From: JBKXSZ01 sp047017005
GTDB taxonomy: Bacteria > Bacillota > Clostridia > TANB77 > CAG-508
Direction: 5' to 3'
Assembly: GCA_047017005.1 (NCBI GenBank)
Contig: JBKXSZ010000007.1
Location: forward strand, 1 to 53,965
Length of the DNA stretch: 53,965 nucleotides
Shown here: positions 8,509-15,784 of the stretch, one piece after another
How the letters are laid out: each line of letters opens with the position of its first letter
Position numbering within the stretch: position 1 is the stretch's first letter
Made by a program: the position numbers and the translations under genes
Notes under the pieces: generated by a model
Database searches by the model: none
Seen by the model: the letters and a program-made list of their open reading frames with translations, nothing else
What the model was told of the DNA's origin: nothing

Positions 8509-10230
8509 GTTAGTGTAAAATTAATGTAGGCAAAATAAAAAACTTGTCTACATTAATTTTTTCGTAAAATATTGAAAAAACATAGATAATCCAATACAAT
8601 GTGAATTGCTAAACACACAAAGAAAGGATGATATCTATGTTTGAGGAAATAATACCAGAAAATGAAATAAAATTCAATAATTTAGAAAAGAAAATATTTA
8701 AATTTGTATGTGGTTTTGGCTGTTTGATTTTAAAATTAATACTAGAAAGTTATGACAGGAAATTGATGAATGCTAGAGATAGTAGAAAGTATAGACATAA
8801 AGGCCTAAGGGGTAACACAATAAAAACAATAATGGGTGAAGTAGAATATCGAAGAGTAATGTATGAAACGGAAGAAAATGGGATAAAGAAAACAGTATAT
8901 TTGTTAGACGAAAAGATGCATATAAACGAAGAAGGGAAAGTTTCAGAGAATTTAATTGAAAAGATAATAGAAACAGTACCGATAACAGATTCATACAGAA
9001 AAGCAGAAACAGTAATAAAAGAAACGACAAATGCAACATTAAGTTTCGAAGCAATACGAACAATAATAATGAAAATTGGAGATAAAATAACAAGAAAAGA
9101 AAAAGAAGAAAGGAAATTTTTAAAGAAAGGGCAATTAATAGAAGGATTAAAGCAAATAACAGCATTGTTTGAAGAAGCAGACGGAATATGGATAAATTTA
9201 CAAGGAAAAGATAGACAAAAGAGATTAGATAAACAAAAAGAAAAATGCAAAAAAGAGAATAAAGAATTTAATCCCAAGATGAAGGTAAAAACAGAATTAA
9301 AATTACACGTAATGTATGAAGGGTGGAAAAAAGATGACAAGAGGCATTCATTAGTCAACAAACAATATATAGCAGGAATAATGAAGCCAAAGGAAATAAA
9401 AGAATTAAGAGATGCAAGAGTATTTAGCCAATATGATGTAAATAAAATAAAAGTAAGAGTAACAAATGGAGATGGAGCAAAATGGACAAAAGGAATAACA
9501 GCAAAAGGAGGATTTTATCAAAAAGATCAATTTCATATCATGCAAGAAATAGTAAGAGATGTACCCAAAGGATATAGAAATATTATCAAAGGATTGGTTA
9601 ATACAAAGCAATATAATAAGATACCATCAGCAATAGAAGAATTGAAATACGAATTAGGAGGAGAATATAACGCAGTAAAGAAATTAAATAAATTACGAAG
9701 TTATTTAAGTAATGATTTAGCAAGATATCAAGATATAATAGAAGTTCCAGAAGCACCAGAAGGAATAGAATATAGGAACATGGGGACACAAGAAAGTCAG
9801 ATATTTAGTAAATTAGAAAAAAGATTTTGTAGTGGAAGGAAAGCATTTGGAGAACATGGAGCAAATGCATTAGCAAAAGTATGTGTATTAAATGAAAAAT
9901 TTAGATTAGAAGATATAGAAACACCAATACCAATAGATACAAGTGTAGAAGAATGGATAAAAGAAATAGAAGAAAATATAAAAGCAAATAAAAAAATGCA
10001 TAGGGCAGATAAAATGTTGACAGAAGAGAATACGGTAAGTCATAATGTATTAATAAAATCTAAATTTATGAAAGAAATAATGAAATTAAGGAGTTTTAAT
10101 GAAATGAGATGTAGCTAATAAAAACTACGTTTATTAAATAAACCAAAAATATTTTAAAGTGTTGAAGCAATTGAGATTTAAGGATTATACAAGAAGATAA
10201 AAAAATTGCCTACATTTACTTGACACATAC
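8509..10230 (+). mobile_element. Complete ISLre2-family insertion sequence
   Basis: The element is about 1.7 kb with one transposase gene. Its ends are imperfect inverted repeats of 23 bases (18 matching): the left end starts GTTAGTGTAAAATTAATGTA and the right end, read on the minus strand, starts GTATGTGTCAAGTAAATGTA. Both are followed by GGC. A nine-base direct repeat, AAGGCTTAT, flanks it at 8500-8508 and 10231-10239, the size expected for ISLre2-type insertion. Just inside the left end TTAATGTAGGCAA (8521-8533) and TTGTCTACATTAA (8544-8556) form a hairpin. The insertion lies between the gerW terminator and the promoter of the PemK-like gene. Confidence 0.9.
8637..10118 (+). CDS. ISLre2 family transposase
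   Basis: The protein of about 493 residues matches the ISLre2 (UPF0236) transposase type: N-terminal DRKLMNARDSRKYRHKGLRG, then IKTIMGEVEYRRVMY, a central basic, acidic and Lys-rich region containing EEADGIWINLQG, KVRVTNGDGAKWTKGI and FYQKDQFHIMQEIVRDVP, and a C-terminal segment with FGEHGANALAKVCVLN. These contain the expected acidic residues of a DDE-type active site. I prefer the ATG at 8637, spaced seven bases after AAAGGATGAT, over the in-frame ATG at 8628. The frame is intact and the ends and target duplication are preserved, so the element may be active or recently moved. Confidence 0.92.
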   Translation: MFEEIIPENEIKFNNLEKKIFKFVCGFGCLILKLILESYDRKLMNARDSRKYRHKGLRGNTIKTIMGEVEYRRVMYETEENGIKKTVYLLDEKMHINEEGKVSENLIEKIIETVPITDSYRKAETVIKETTNATLSFEAIRTIIMKIGDKITRKEKEERKFLKKGQLIEGLKQITALFEEADGIWINLQGKDRQKRLDKQKEKCKKENKEFNPKMKVKTELKLHVMYEGWKKDDKRHSLVNKQYIAGIMKPKEIKELRDARVFSQYDVNKIKVRVTNGDGAKWTKGITAKGGFYQKDQFHIMQEIVRDVPKGYRNIIKGLVNTKQYNKIPSAIEELKYELGGEYNAVKKLNKLRSYLSNDLARYQDIIEVPEAPEGIEYRNMGTQESQIFSKLEKRFCSGRKAFGEHGANALAKVCVLNEKFRLEDIETPIPIDTSVEEWIKEIEENIKANKKMHRADKMLTEENTVSHNVLIKSKFMKEIMKLRSFNEMRCS

Positions 10231-10257
10231 AAGGCTTATTAATAATGGAGCAAGCTA

Positions 10258-10286
10258 TTGAGACATTATGTAAGATATGGTATAAT
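10258..10286 (+). promoter_or_regulatory. Promoter of the PemK/MazF-like gene
   Basis: TTGAGA at 10258-10263 and TATAAT at 10281-10286 with a 17-bp spacer. It begins 19 bases after the insertion sequence target duplication, so the IS did not remove it. Confidence 0.65.
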
Positions 10287-10356
10287 ATAAATATGTATAA
10301 AAATACATATTGTTAGATAAGCAAGAGTATAGTATCTTGCCAAAGGAGGAGAAAAC

Positions 10357-11157
10357 ATGACAGAAAAAACTAATAATGATATTTTGTATCGGAAAGGAGA
10401 TATAATTGAACTAAAAAAGGACTTTATTCCACAAGAATTTCAGGATTTAAATTCTACATTTGGTATCATAATATCAAACAACAAAACAAATATTAATAAG
10501 GTAACTATACTACCTATTATTCAAGGCAAGTTCCGAAAAACGAATACTGTATCAAAAATAAAATTAAGCATAGAAGAATGGAAAGAAAATTCTACATACA
10601 TGAAAAAACAACTACAGAATTATTTTATTTGTTGTGAATCAGTCAGAACAGTTATTCTTGATAGAGTAGAGAGAATAATTGGAAGAGCAAATTATTATGG
10701 AATAGAAAGTAGACTAACTAATTTATTTAAGATGAATACATGTCAGTGTAATATCTTACATAGTTGGGTTCAAAAATGTGATATTGCTTGGTATGACTGG
10801 GGACAAGATTCAATTGGACATGAAACCTCTAAGCATAGACCAACTATAGTATTGGCATATAATGCTAATAAAAAGAAAGCTATTATTTCTCCAATTACTA
10901 CTTCTAATATAAAGAGTAAAAGGGGGTATAGCGAATATTTGTCTATTTTTACCGATGATATTAATCGAAACTTCGGAAGAAATGAATTGTCTGAAACAAG
11001 ACAGATAATTCTATTAGATGAATTTAGAACAGTATCAGTTTTATTTGATAGTTCGGCAAGGGACTTAATAAAAGTAGGAGAACTATTCCCTGATATGTAT
11101 GAAAAAGTTAATAAAAGCTTAAGATATATTTTTGATATTGGAGGAAAACTAAGTTAA
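10357..11157 (+). CDS. Protein with two tandem PemK/MazF-like domains
   Basis: The 266-residue product appears to contain two copies of the PemK/MazF barrel. The first starts RKGDIIELKKDFIP and has GIIISNN and VTILPII, ending near VRTVILDRVERIIGRA (about residue 115). The second starts QKCDIAWYDWGQ and has HRPTIVLAYNANKKKAIISP, ending with RTVSVLFDSSARDLIKVGEL. The second is closer to MazF/PemK, with its RP(T)IV strand. MazF-family proteins are mRNA-cleaving toxins of type II toxin-antitoxin systems, normally about 110 residues. There is no antitoxin gene on either side. The ATG has an AAAGGAGGAG site. An active nuclease is not proven; the fused architecture could instead be regulatory. Confidence 0.72.
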   Translation: MTEKTNNDILYRKGDIIELKKDFIPQEFQDLNSTFGIIISNNKTNINKVTILPIIQGKFRKTNTVSKIKLSIEEWKENSTYMKKQLQNYFICCESVRTVILDRVERIIGRANYYGIESRLTNLFKMNTCQCNILHSWVQKCDIAWYDWGQDSIGHETSKHRPTIVLAYNANKKKAIISPITTSNIKSKRGYSEYLSIFTDDINRNFGRNELSETRQIILLDEFRTVSVLFDSSARDLIKVGELFPDMYEKVNKSLRYIFDIGGKLS

Positions 11158-11250
11158 TCTCTTACATAGCCGACTTAGAAAAGGTCAGCAAAAACATAGG
11201 GGCAAGATAAGGAAGGCATGCTAGACAGAGAAATATCAATGGTTAGAAGA

Positions 11251-11285
11251 AAAAAAGAGCACTAAATTAGTGTTCTTTTTTCTTA
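11251..11285 (+). terminator. Terminator after the PemK/MazF-like gene
   Basis: An AAGAGCACTA/TAGTGTTCTT stem with a three-base loop is followed by T-rich sequence. It lies between two convergent genes and may serve both. Confidence 0.75.
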
Positions 11286-11335
11286 GTAATTTTATTTTAT
11301 TTCAAAATTTATTAGAATTAGAATGTTGTATGATA

Positions 11336-12718
11336 TTATGAATTATCTCGTAACATGCAGAACCATTTTGTGAAGATATGAGAAATCATACTAAAAGGCG
11401 TAATTTTAGCAACATCATTCTCAGCAATGATTGATACAGTATCTAAGGTCTCTCCATTGATAGAATATGTTACTTTTCCTAATTCTTGCCCTTTTGTGAT
11501 AGGTGCCTCTATAGAATCGGCTAGTTGTATATCTTGTACAATATTTTTATCTTCTCCTTTTTTTACAAGAGTTCCAGCATCTTTATCAAAGACAGCATTT
11601 ATATTAGTGGATACTCCTTTTTTTACTTCTATTTGCTTTACAACATCTCCAGCTTTTGCAAATTCTTTATAAGTATAGTTTGTAAATCCATAATCTAATA
11701 ATTTTTGAGCTTCTGCAAAACGGATTTTAGTAGTAGGTGCTTTTTGAATAACAGCAATTAGAGATAAACCATCTCGGGTAGCAGAGGCAGATAGATTGTA
11801 TAAAGCGACTGATGTAGAGCCTGTTTTTAATCCAGTAGCTCCTTGATAATTTCGGATTAGTTTATTAGTATTGACTAATTGCGATTTTCCATCTCTTAAA
11901 CTGTCCATCCAAATCGTCGTGTAATTTGTGATGGAAGGGTGTTTAGTAAGTAGCTCACGAGACATTAATGCAATATCATAAGGCGATGTTTCATGACCAT
12001 CTTCATCAATTCCATGACAATTTTTAAAAGTGGTGTCATTCATTCCTAATTCTTTTGCTTTTTCATTCATTTGCACTACAAAAGCTTCTTGAGAACCTGC
12101 TAAATAATCAGCCATAGCAACTGTACAATCATTAGCAGATACCACACAAATTGCTTTTAGCATTTCATCAACACTTAATTCTTCTCGTGGGTCTAACCAT
12201 ATTTGAGATCCACCCATAGCAGCTGCATCCTCTGTACATGGTATTTTAGTATCTAATGAAATTTTACCGTTATCTAAGGCTTCCATGATAAGCAAAATAG
12301 ACATGATTTTAGTAACACTTGCTGGTTTTAGTTTTTCATGACTATTGTGTTCATATAAAACTTTACCAGAATTTTGCTCTATTAAAATCGCTCCTTCAGA
12401 TTCTAAATTCAAAGAATTTTCAGAAGAAGGGGAAGAAGAATCAATGTTCTGTTCTTCTGCATTTGTAGTGATTGTATTATTCGTTTCTGTAGAAGTATTA
12501 TTACGAATATCCTCATTTACTTGTGTTGCAGTTGTATTAATCGAATTCGAAGAAGTTGTTACATTGCCACTATTATTATTGATTTCCAAACGATTCACAT
12601 CAGAAGACCATACATAAGCCGCTTCTGCAGCATATATTGGATAAGAAAGACAAAGAAGAAAAGCTAAAAGATAAGGGATAACAATTTTTATAATTTTATT
12701 TTGGTAAATATACTTCAT
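11336..12718 (-). CDS. dacF: D-alanyl-D-alanine carboxypeptidase (peptidase S11, DacF type)
   Basis: A secreted penicillin-binding protein that trims the terminal D-Ala of peptidoglycan stem peptides. It starts with a signal peptide (hydrophobic IVIPYLLAFLLCLSYPIYA), followed by a Ser/Thr/Asn-rich linker of about 70 residues. The catalytic domain has all three S11 motifs: SVTK (nucleophile Ser), SAN and KTG (GLKTGST). A C-terminal PBP5-like beta domain follows and the last 20 residues could form an amphipathic membrane helix. Length 460 aa is slightly long because of the linker. The ATG is preceded by TAGGAGG. The symbol is by family; DacB or DacA naming is possible. Confidence 0.9.
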   Translation of the reverse strand: MKYIYQNKIIKIVIPYLLAFLLCLSYPIYAAEAAYVWSSDVNRLEINNNSGNVTTSSNSINTTATQVNEDIRNNTSTETNNTITTNAEEQNIDSSSPSSENSLNLESEGAILIEQNSGKVLYEHNSHEKLKPASVTKIMSILLIMEALDNGKISLDTKIPCTEDAAAMGGSQIWLDPREELSVDEMLKAICVVSANDCTVAMADYLAGSQEAFVVQMNEKAKELGMNDTTFKNCHGIDEDGHETSPYDIALMSRELLTKHPSITNYTTIWMDSLRDGKSQLVNTNKLIRNYQGATGLKTGSTSVALYNLSASATRDGLSLIAVIQKAPTTKIRFAEAQKLLDYGFTNYTYKEFAKAGDVVKQIEVKKGVSTNINAVFDKDAGTLVKKGEDKNIVQDIQLADSIEAPITKGQELGKVTYSINGETLDTVSIIAENDVAKITPFSMISHIFTKWFCMLRDNS

Positions 12719-12794
12719 GATAAATTAAACCTCCTATTATGTTCTAACATAATATATTCGGAAAAATAGAATTTTAGAATAAAGAATGGGGGAA

Positions 12795-12829
12795 AGAGAA
12801 AAAGAGGATAAAATATATTAATTATCCTC
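12795..12829 (-). terminator. Terminator of the VanW gene
   Basis: On the minus strand GAGGATAA and TTATCCTC form an eight-pair stem around a ten-base loop, followed by TTTTTCTC. Confidence 0.7.
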
Positions 12830-12850
12830 CTAATAAATTTTAAATCAAAC

Positions 12851-13585
12851 TTACGAATTTACTTGAAGCAAAGTAACTGTAATAGTATTCTTGGTGTTTT
12901 CTGCTTTTATTCTTATTGTATGGCCTGTATTATTTTGAAATTTAAAGTCAATACTACCATAGGCAACAGCTGCATCATTTCCTTTTTTGGCATAAGGAAC
13001 ATCGTTGCTATGTTCATGTCTTTCGGTTACTTTTAATCCATCTATTTTTTTTACAGCTTGATAAAGAGTTGTACTAACTTGACAGTTTCCCCCACCTAAT
13101 CCTTGTGTTTTATTCCCATCTTTATCAAAGATATCGGCTTCTTCATATCCTTTTGCTTTTGTTGCTTTCCCAATGGTATCAGTAAAAGAAAAGGTATCTC
13201 CTGGTTCTACTGTTGTTCCATCTAGTTTTGATACCGTAATCGACACGTTATTTTGCCTTTCTTCTTTTTTTGTATAGATTTTAGTAGAAGCAGAAGCAAT
13301 TTCTTCTTCTAATGGTTGGGCTTTTTTTATTTCTTCTTTTTTTTCCTCTTTTTTTTCTTCTAATTTCTCCTTTCTTTTTTCCTCAGGTGGAGGAGAAAAG
13401 GTAATATTCTGAGGTGTTTCATTAATTATATTTTCAGTTACTATATTTTGTTCTGCATTTGTACGGTTAATAGCATTTGTATTTTCAGTATTTGAATTTT
13501 CTTGCTTTTCCTTATTTTGACAACCAGTTAAGCAAAAGGGTAAAAGAAGTAAGATAGCTCCTAAGATAAGATGTCTCTTTTCCAT
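12851..13585 (-). CDS. VanW family lipoprotein
   Basis: A 244-residue secreted lipoprotein. The signal peptide ends in the lipobox LTGC (Cys22), so it should be anchored to the outer face of the membrane. A low-complexity Glu/Lys linker (residues 70-95) leads to a VanW domain with its typical motifs: VEPGDTFSFTDTIGKA, GLGGGNCQVSTTLYQAV and ERHEHSNDVPYA. VanW proteins occur near glycopeptide resistance genes and in clostridial cell wall loci, but their biochemical role is unknown. No van resistance genes are present here. It is downstream of no same-strand partner; dacF follows after its own terminator. Confidence 0.88.
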   Translation of the reverse strand: MEKRHLILGAILLLLPFCLTGCQNKEKQENSNTENTNAINRTNAEQNIVTENIINETPQNITFSPPPEEKRKEKLEEKKEEKKEEIKKAQPLEEEIASASTKIYTKKEERQNNVSITVSKLDGTTVEPGDTFSFTDTIGKATKAKGYEEADIFDKDGNKTQGLGGGNCQVSTTLYQAVKKIDGLKVTERHEHSNDVPYAKKGNDAAVAYGSIDFKFQNNTGHTIRIKAENTKNTITVTLLQVNS

Positions 13586-13645
13586 AATAAAGCTCCTTTT
13601 TGAATAATTTCTTAAAGAATAGTATTACCAAAAAACGCAATATTA

Positions 13646-13673
13646 TTGACAAAAACGAAAAATATAGTATAAT
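13646..13673 (+). promoter_or_regulatory. Promoter of the 64-aa membrane protein gene
   Basis: TTGACA (13646-13651) and TATAAT (13668-13673), 16 bp apart, about 55 bases before the start codon. Confidence 0.65.
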
Positions 13674-13726
13674 AAATATGTAGTAAGTTTTTGAGAAAAA
13701 GAGAGAAAATTAAAGGAGATATAGAG

Positions 13727-13921
13727 ATGCTAGCAAGAGTCTGGAAAAAGGTTGGACTAGCTATTTTAATTTTAGCTTGTTTATTTAATATTGTATCAAA
13801 ATTAGTTAGCAAAACATCGTTAAAACATGAATTACAGGAAACGGCAGAATATGTGTATACAGAGCAAAAGTCAGAAAATATGACGAATGGAACAGGAGAA
13901 AATAACGAAATTGCGAAATAA
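13727..13921 (+). CDS. Small membrane protein, 64 aa
   Basis: The start ATG at 13727 is placed six bases after AAAGGAGATAT; an upstream in-frame ATG has no such site. The protein begins MLARVWKKVGLAILILACLF, a single membrane helix with a positive N-terminus, and ends in a polar, Glu-rich tail of about 30 residues (EYVYTEQKSENM). No family is recognised. It sits between the VanW lipoprotein gene (divergent) and rpmE, which has its own promoter. Confidence 0.6.
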   Translation: MLARVWKKVGLAILILACLFNIVSKLVSKTSLKHELQETAEYVYTEQKSENMTNGTGENNEIAK

Positions 13922-13924
13922 CTA

Positions 13925-13953
13925 TTGAAATAGAAAAAAATATATGTTATGAT
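13925..13953 (+). promoter_or_regulatory. rpmE promoter
   Basis: TTGAAA (13925-13930), 17-bp spacer, TATGAT (13948-13953). Confidence 0.65.
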
Positions 13954-13996
13954 AAAAAACGGTAGTTTTATGAGAAGAAGGAAGAGGTGAAACCGA

Positions 13997-14197
13997 ATGA
14001 AAGAAGGAATACATCCAGAATATAAAGAAACAACTATCACATGTGCATGTGGTAATGTTTTTAAAACAAGCTCAACAAAATCTGATATTAAAGTTGACGT
14101 ATGCTCAAAATGTCATCCATTTTGGACAGGTAACTTAAAACAAAACACAACTGGTGGTAGAGCTGATAAATTTAAGAAAAAATATGGAATTCAATAA
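13997..14197 (+). CDS. rpmE: 50S ribosomal protein L31
   Basis: The 66-residue product has the full L31 pattern: MKEGIHPEYKETTITCACGN, VDVCSKCHPFWTG, and a C-terminal GGRADKFKKKYG. Four cysteines (CAC and CSKC) form the zinc site, so this is the zinc-binding C+ type, not the zinc-free YtjA type. The ribosome binding site is GAAGAGGTG. A terminator follows directly, so the gene is expressed alone. Confidence 0.97.
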   Translation: MKEGIHPEYKETTITCACGNVFKTSSTKSDIKVDVCSKCHPFWTGNLKQNTTGGRADKFKKKYGIQ

Positions 14198-14210
14198 GAG
14201 AAAATACAAT

Positions 14211-14240
14211 AAAAAGAGATGGAAAAATGCATCTCTTTTT
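14211..14240 (+). terminator. rpmE terminator
   Basis: AAAAAGAGATG and CATCTCTTTTT form an 11-pair stem with an eight-base loop, followed by ATTTTTA. Confidence 0.8.
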
Positions 14241-14279
14241 ATTTTTACTTTTTGAATTAAAAAACAATTTTTCATATGC

Positions 14280-14308
14280 TTGAAAAATAAGGCGAAATAT
14301 AATACAAT
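14280..14308 (+). promoter_or_regulatory. miaB promoter
   Basis: TTGAAA (14280-14285), 17-bp spacer, TACAAT (14303-14308). The -35 box covers the TTG that would otherwise be the longest possible start of miaB, which argues for the GTG start at 14334. Confidence 0.65.
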
Positions 14309-14333
14309 AAGAAACATATTGGAGGAAAAGAAC

Positions 14334-15722
14334 GTGAACCAAACAGAAGTAAAAAAACAGAAAGAATATATTGATAAAATTAAGAAAATAAATGAAGGAA
14401 AAAATCCAAAATATTTTCTAATGACAATGGGATGTCAACTAAATGAAAATGATTCCGAAAAGCTAGCAGGAATGTTAACTGAGATGGGATACAGTGAAAC
14501 AAAGAAGATAGAAGATGCTGATTTTGTTTTATTTAATACTTGTTGTGTAAGAGAAAATGCAGAAGAAAAACTATTTGGAAAATTAGGAGAAGTAAAAAAA
14601 TTAAAGCAGACACGAGGAACTCTTATTGGAATTGGTGGTTGCATGATGCAAGAACAGCATGTATTAGATAAAATAAAGAAAAGTTACCGCTATACAGATG
14701 TAGTATTCGGAACTCATACATTGCATAGATTCCCACAGGATGTTTATGAAGTACTTACGCAAAATAAGCAGATAAATGATGTTATTGATATAGATGGAGA
14801 AATTTATGAAGGACTTCCTATAAAGAGAAATGACAAAGTAAGGGCATCTGTTACTATCATGAATGGCTGTAATAATTTTTGTACATATTGTATTGTACCT
14901 TATGTACGAGGAAGAGAAAGAAGTCGTTCACCTAAAGATATTTTAAATGAAATAAGAGAATTAGCAAAAGAAGGCTATCTAGAAGTTACCTTACTTGGGC
15001 AAAATGTAAATTCATATAAAGGAAATGGAGAAGATGGAATATATCACTTTTCTGATTTATTAAGAAAAGTAAATGAAATTGATGGAATTCAAAGGATACG
15101 TTTCATTTCTCCCCATCCAAAAGATTTTTCAGATGATGTGATAGAAGCAATTCGAGATTGTGACAAAGTATGTAAATTAATTCATTTACCACTTCAAGCT
15201 GGTAATAACAAAGTTTTAAAAGAAATGAACCGAAACTATACCAAAGAAAAATTCTTGAATTTAGTAGGGAAAATGAAAGAAAGAATACCAAATGTAGTAT
15301 TTTCTACAGACATCATGGTAGGATTTCCAGGAGAAACGGAAGAAGAATTTGAAGATACTTTAGATGTTGTAAGAAAAGTAGAATTTGAACAAATCTATAT
15401 GTTTATTTATTCTAGGAGAATTGGTACACCAGCAGACAAAAGAAAAGACCAAATACCAGAAGAAATAAAGCATGCTCGATTCAACCGTCTAAAGGAATTA
15501 ATGGAAATACAAGCAGAGAAAAACAACCAAAAATATTTAAATAAAGTAGTAAATGTATTGGTAGAAGGACCTAGTAAAAACAATGATAAACTTTTAAGCG
15601 GTCGAACAGAAGAAAATAAAGTCGTCGTCTTAGAAGGAGATATTTCTATTATTCATACAATAGTACCAGTCCGTAGTACAGTAACAAAATCCTGGTATCT
15701 AATAGGAAAGCTTGAAAAATAG
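14334..15722 (+). CDS. miaB: tRNA-2-methylthio-N6-dimethylallyladenosine synthase MiaB
   Basis: A radical SAM methylthiotransferase that adds a methylthio group to i6A37 of tRNAs. The N-terminal UPF0004 domain carries its three cluster cysteines (MTMGCQLN, FNTCCVRENAEE, GGCMMQ), the radical SAM triad is in GCNNFCTYCIVPYVRGRERS, and a TRAM domain ends the protein. The GTG start at 14334 is eight bases after GGAGG and lies behind the promoter; the longer TTG start at 14280 overlaps the -35 box. mutS follows 62 bases downstream, the usual clostridial order. Confidence 0.95.
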   Translation: MNQTEVKKQKEYIDKIKKINEGKNPKYFLMTMGCQLNENDSEKLAGMLTEMGYSETKKIEDADFVLFNTCCVRENAEEKLFGKLGEVKKLKQTRGTLIGIGGCMMQEQHVLDKIKKSYRYTDVVFGTHTLHRFPQDVYEVLTQNKQINDVIDIDGEIYEGLPIKRNDKVRASVTIMNGCNNFCTYCIVPYVRGRERSRSPKDILNEIRELAKEGYLEVTLLGQNVNSYKGNGEDGIYHFSDLLRKVNEIDGIQRIRFISPHPKDFSDDVIEAIRDCDKVCKLIHLPLQAGNNKVLKEMNRNYTKEKFLNLVGKMKERIPNVVFSTDIMVGFPGETEEEFEDTLDVVRKVEFEQIYMFIYSRRIGTPADKRKDQIPEEIKHARFNRLKELMEIQAEKNNQKYLNKVVNVLVEGPSKNNDKLLSGRTEENKVVVLEGDISIIHTIVPVRSTVTKSWYLIGKLEK

Positions 15723-15784
15723 AAAGAACAAAACAAACAAATAAAAGAAGATAATGTGAAAGAAAAAAGAAAGGAAGCAAAAAG

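Noticed and set aside
8750..9361. Minus-strand open frame of 203 codons inside the ISLre2 transposase
   Set aside because: Antisense shadow of the biased A-rich coding strand; Ser/Phe/Leu-rich product without ribosome binding site.
12735..12752. Dyad ATGTT-AG-AACAT upstream of dacF
   Set aside because: Short and AT-rich with central asymmetry; not convincing enough to list as an operator.
14280..14333. Longer MiaB with TTG start at 14280
   Set aside because: The TTG is part of a TTGAAA -35 box; the GTG at 14334 has GGAGG at the right distance.
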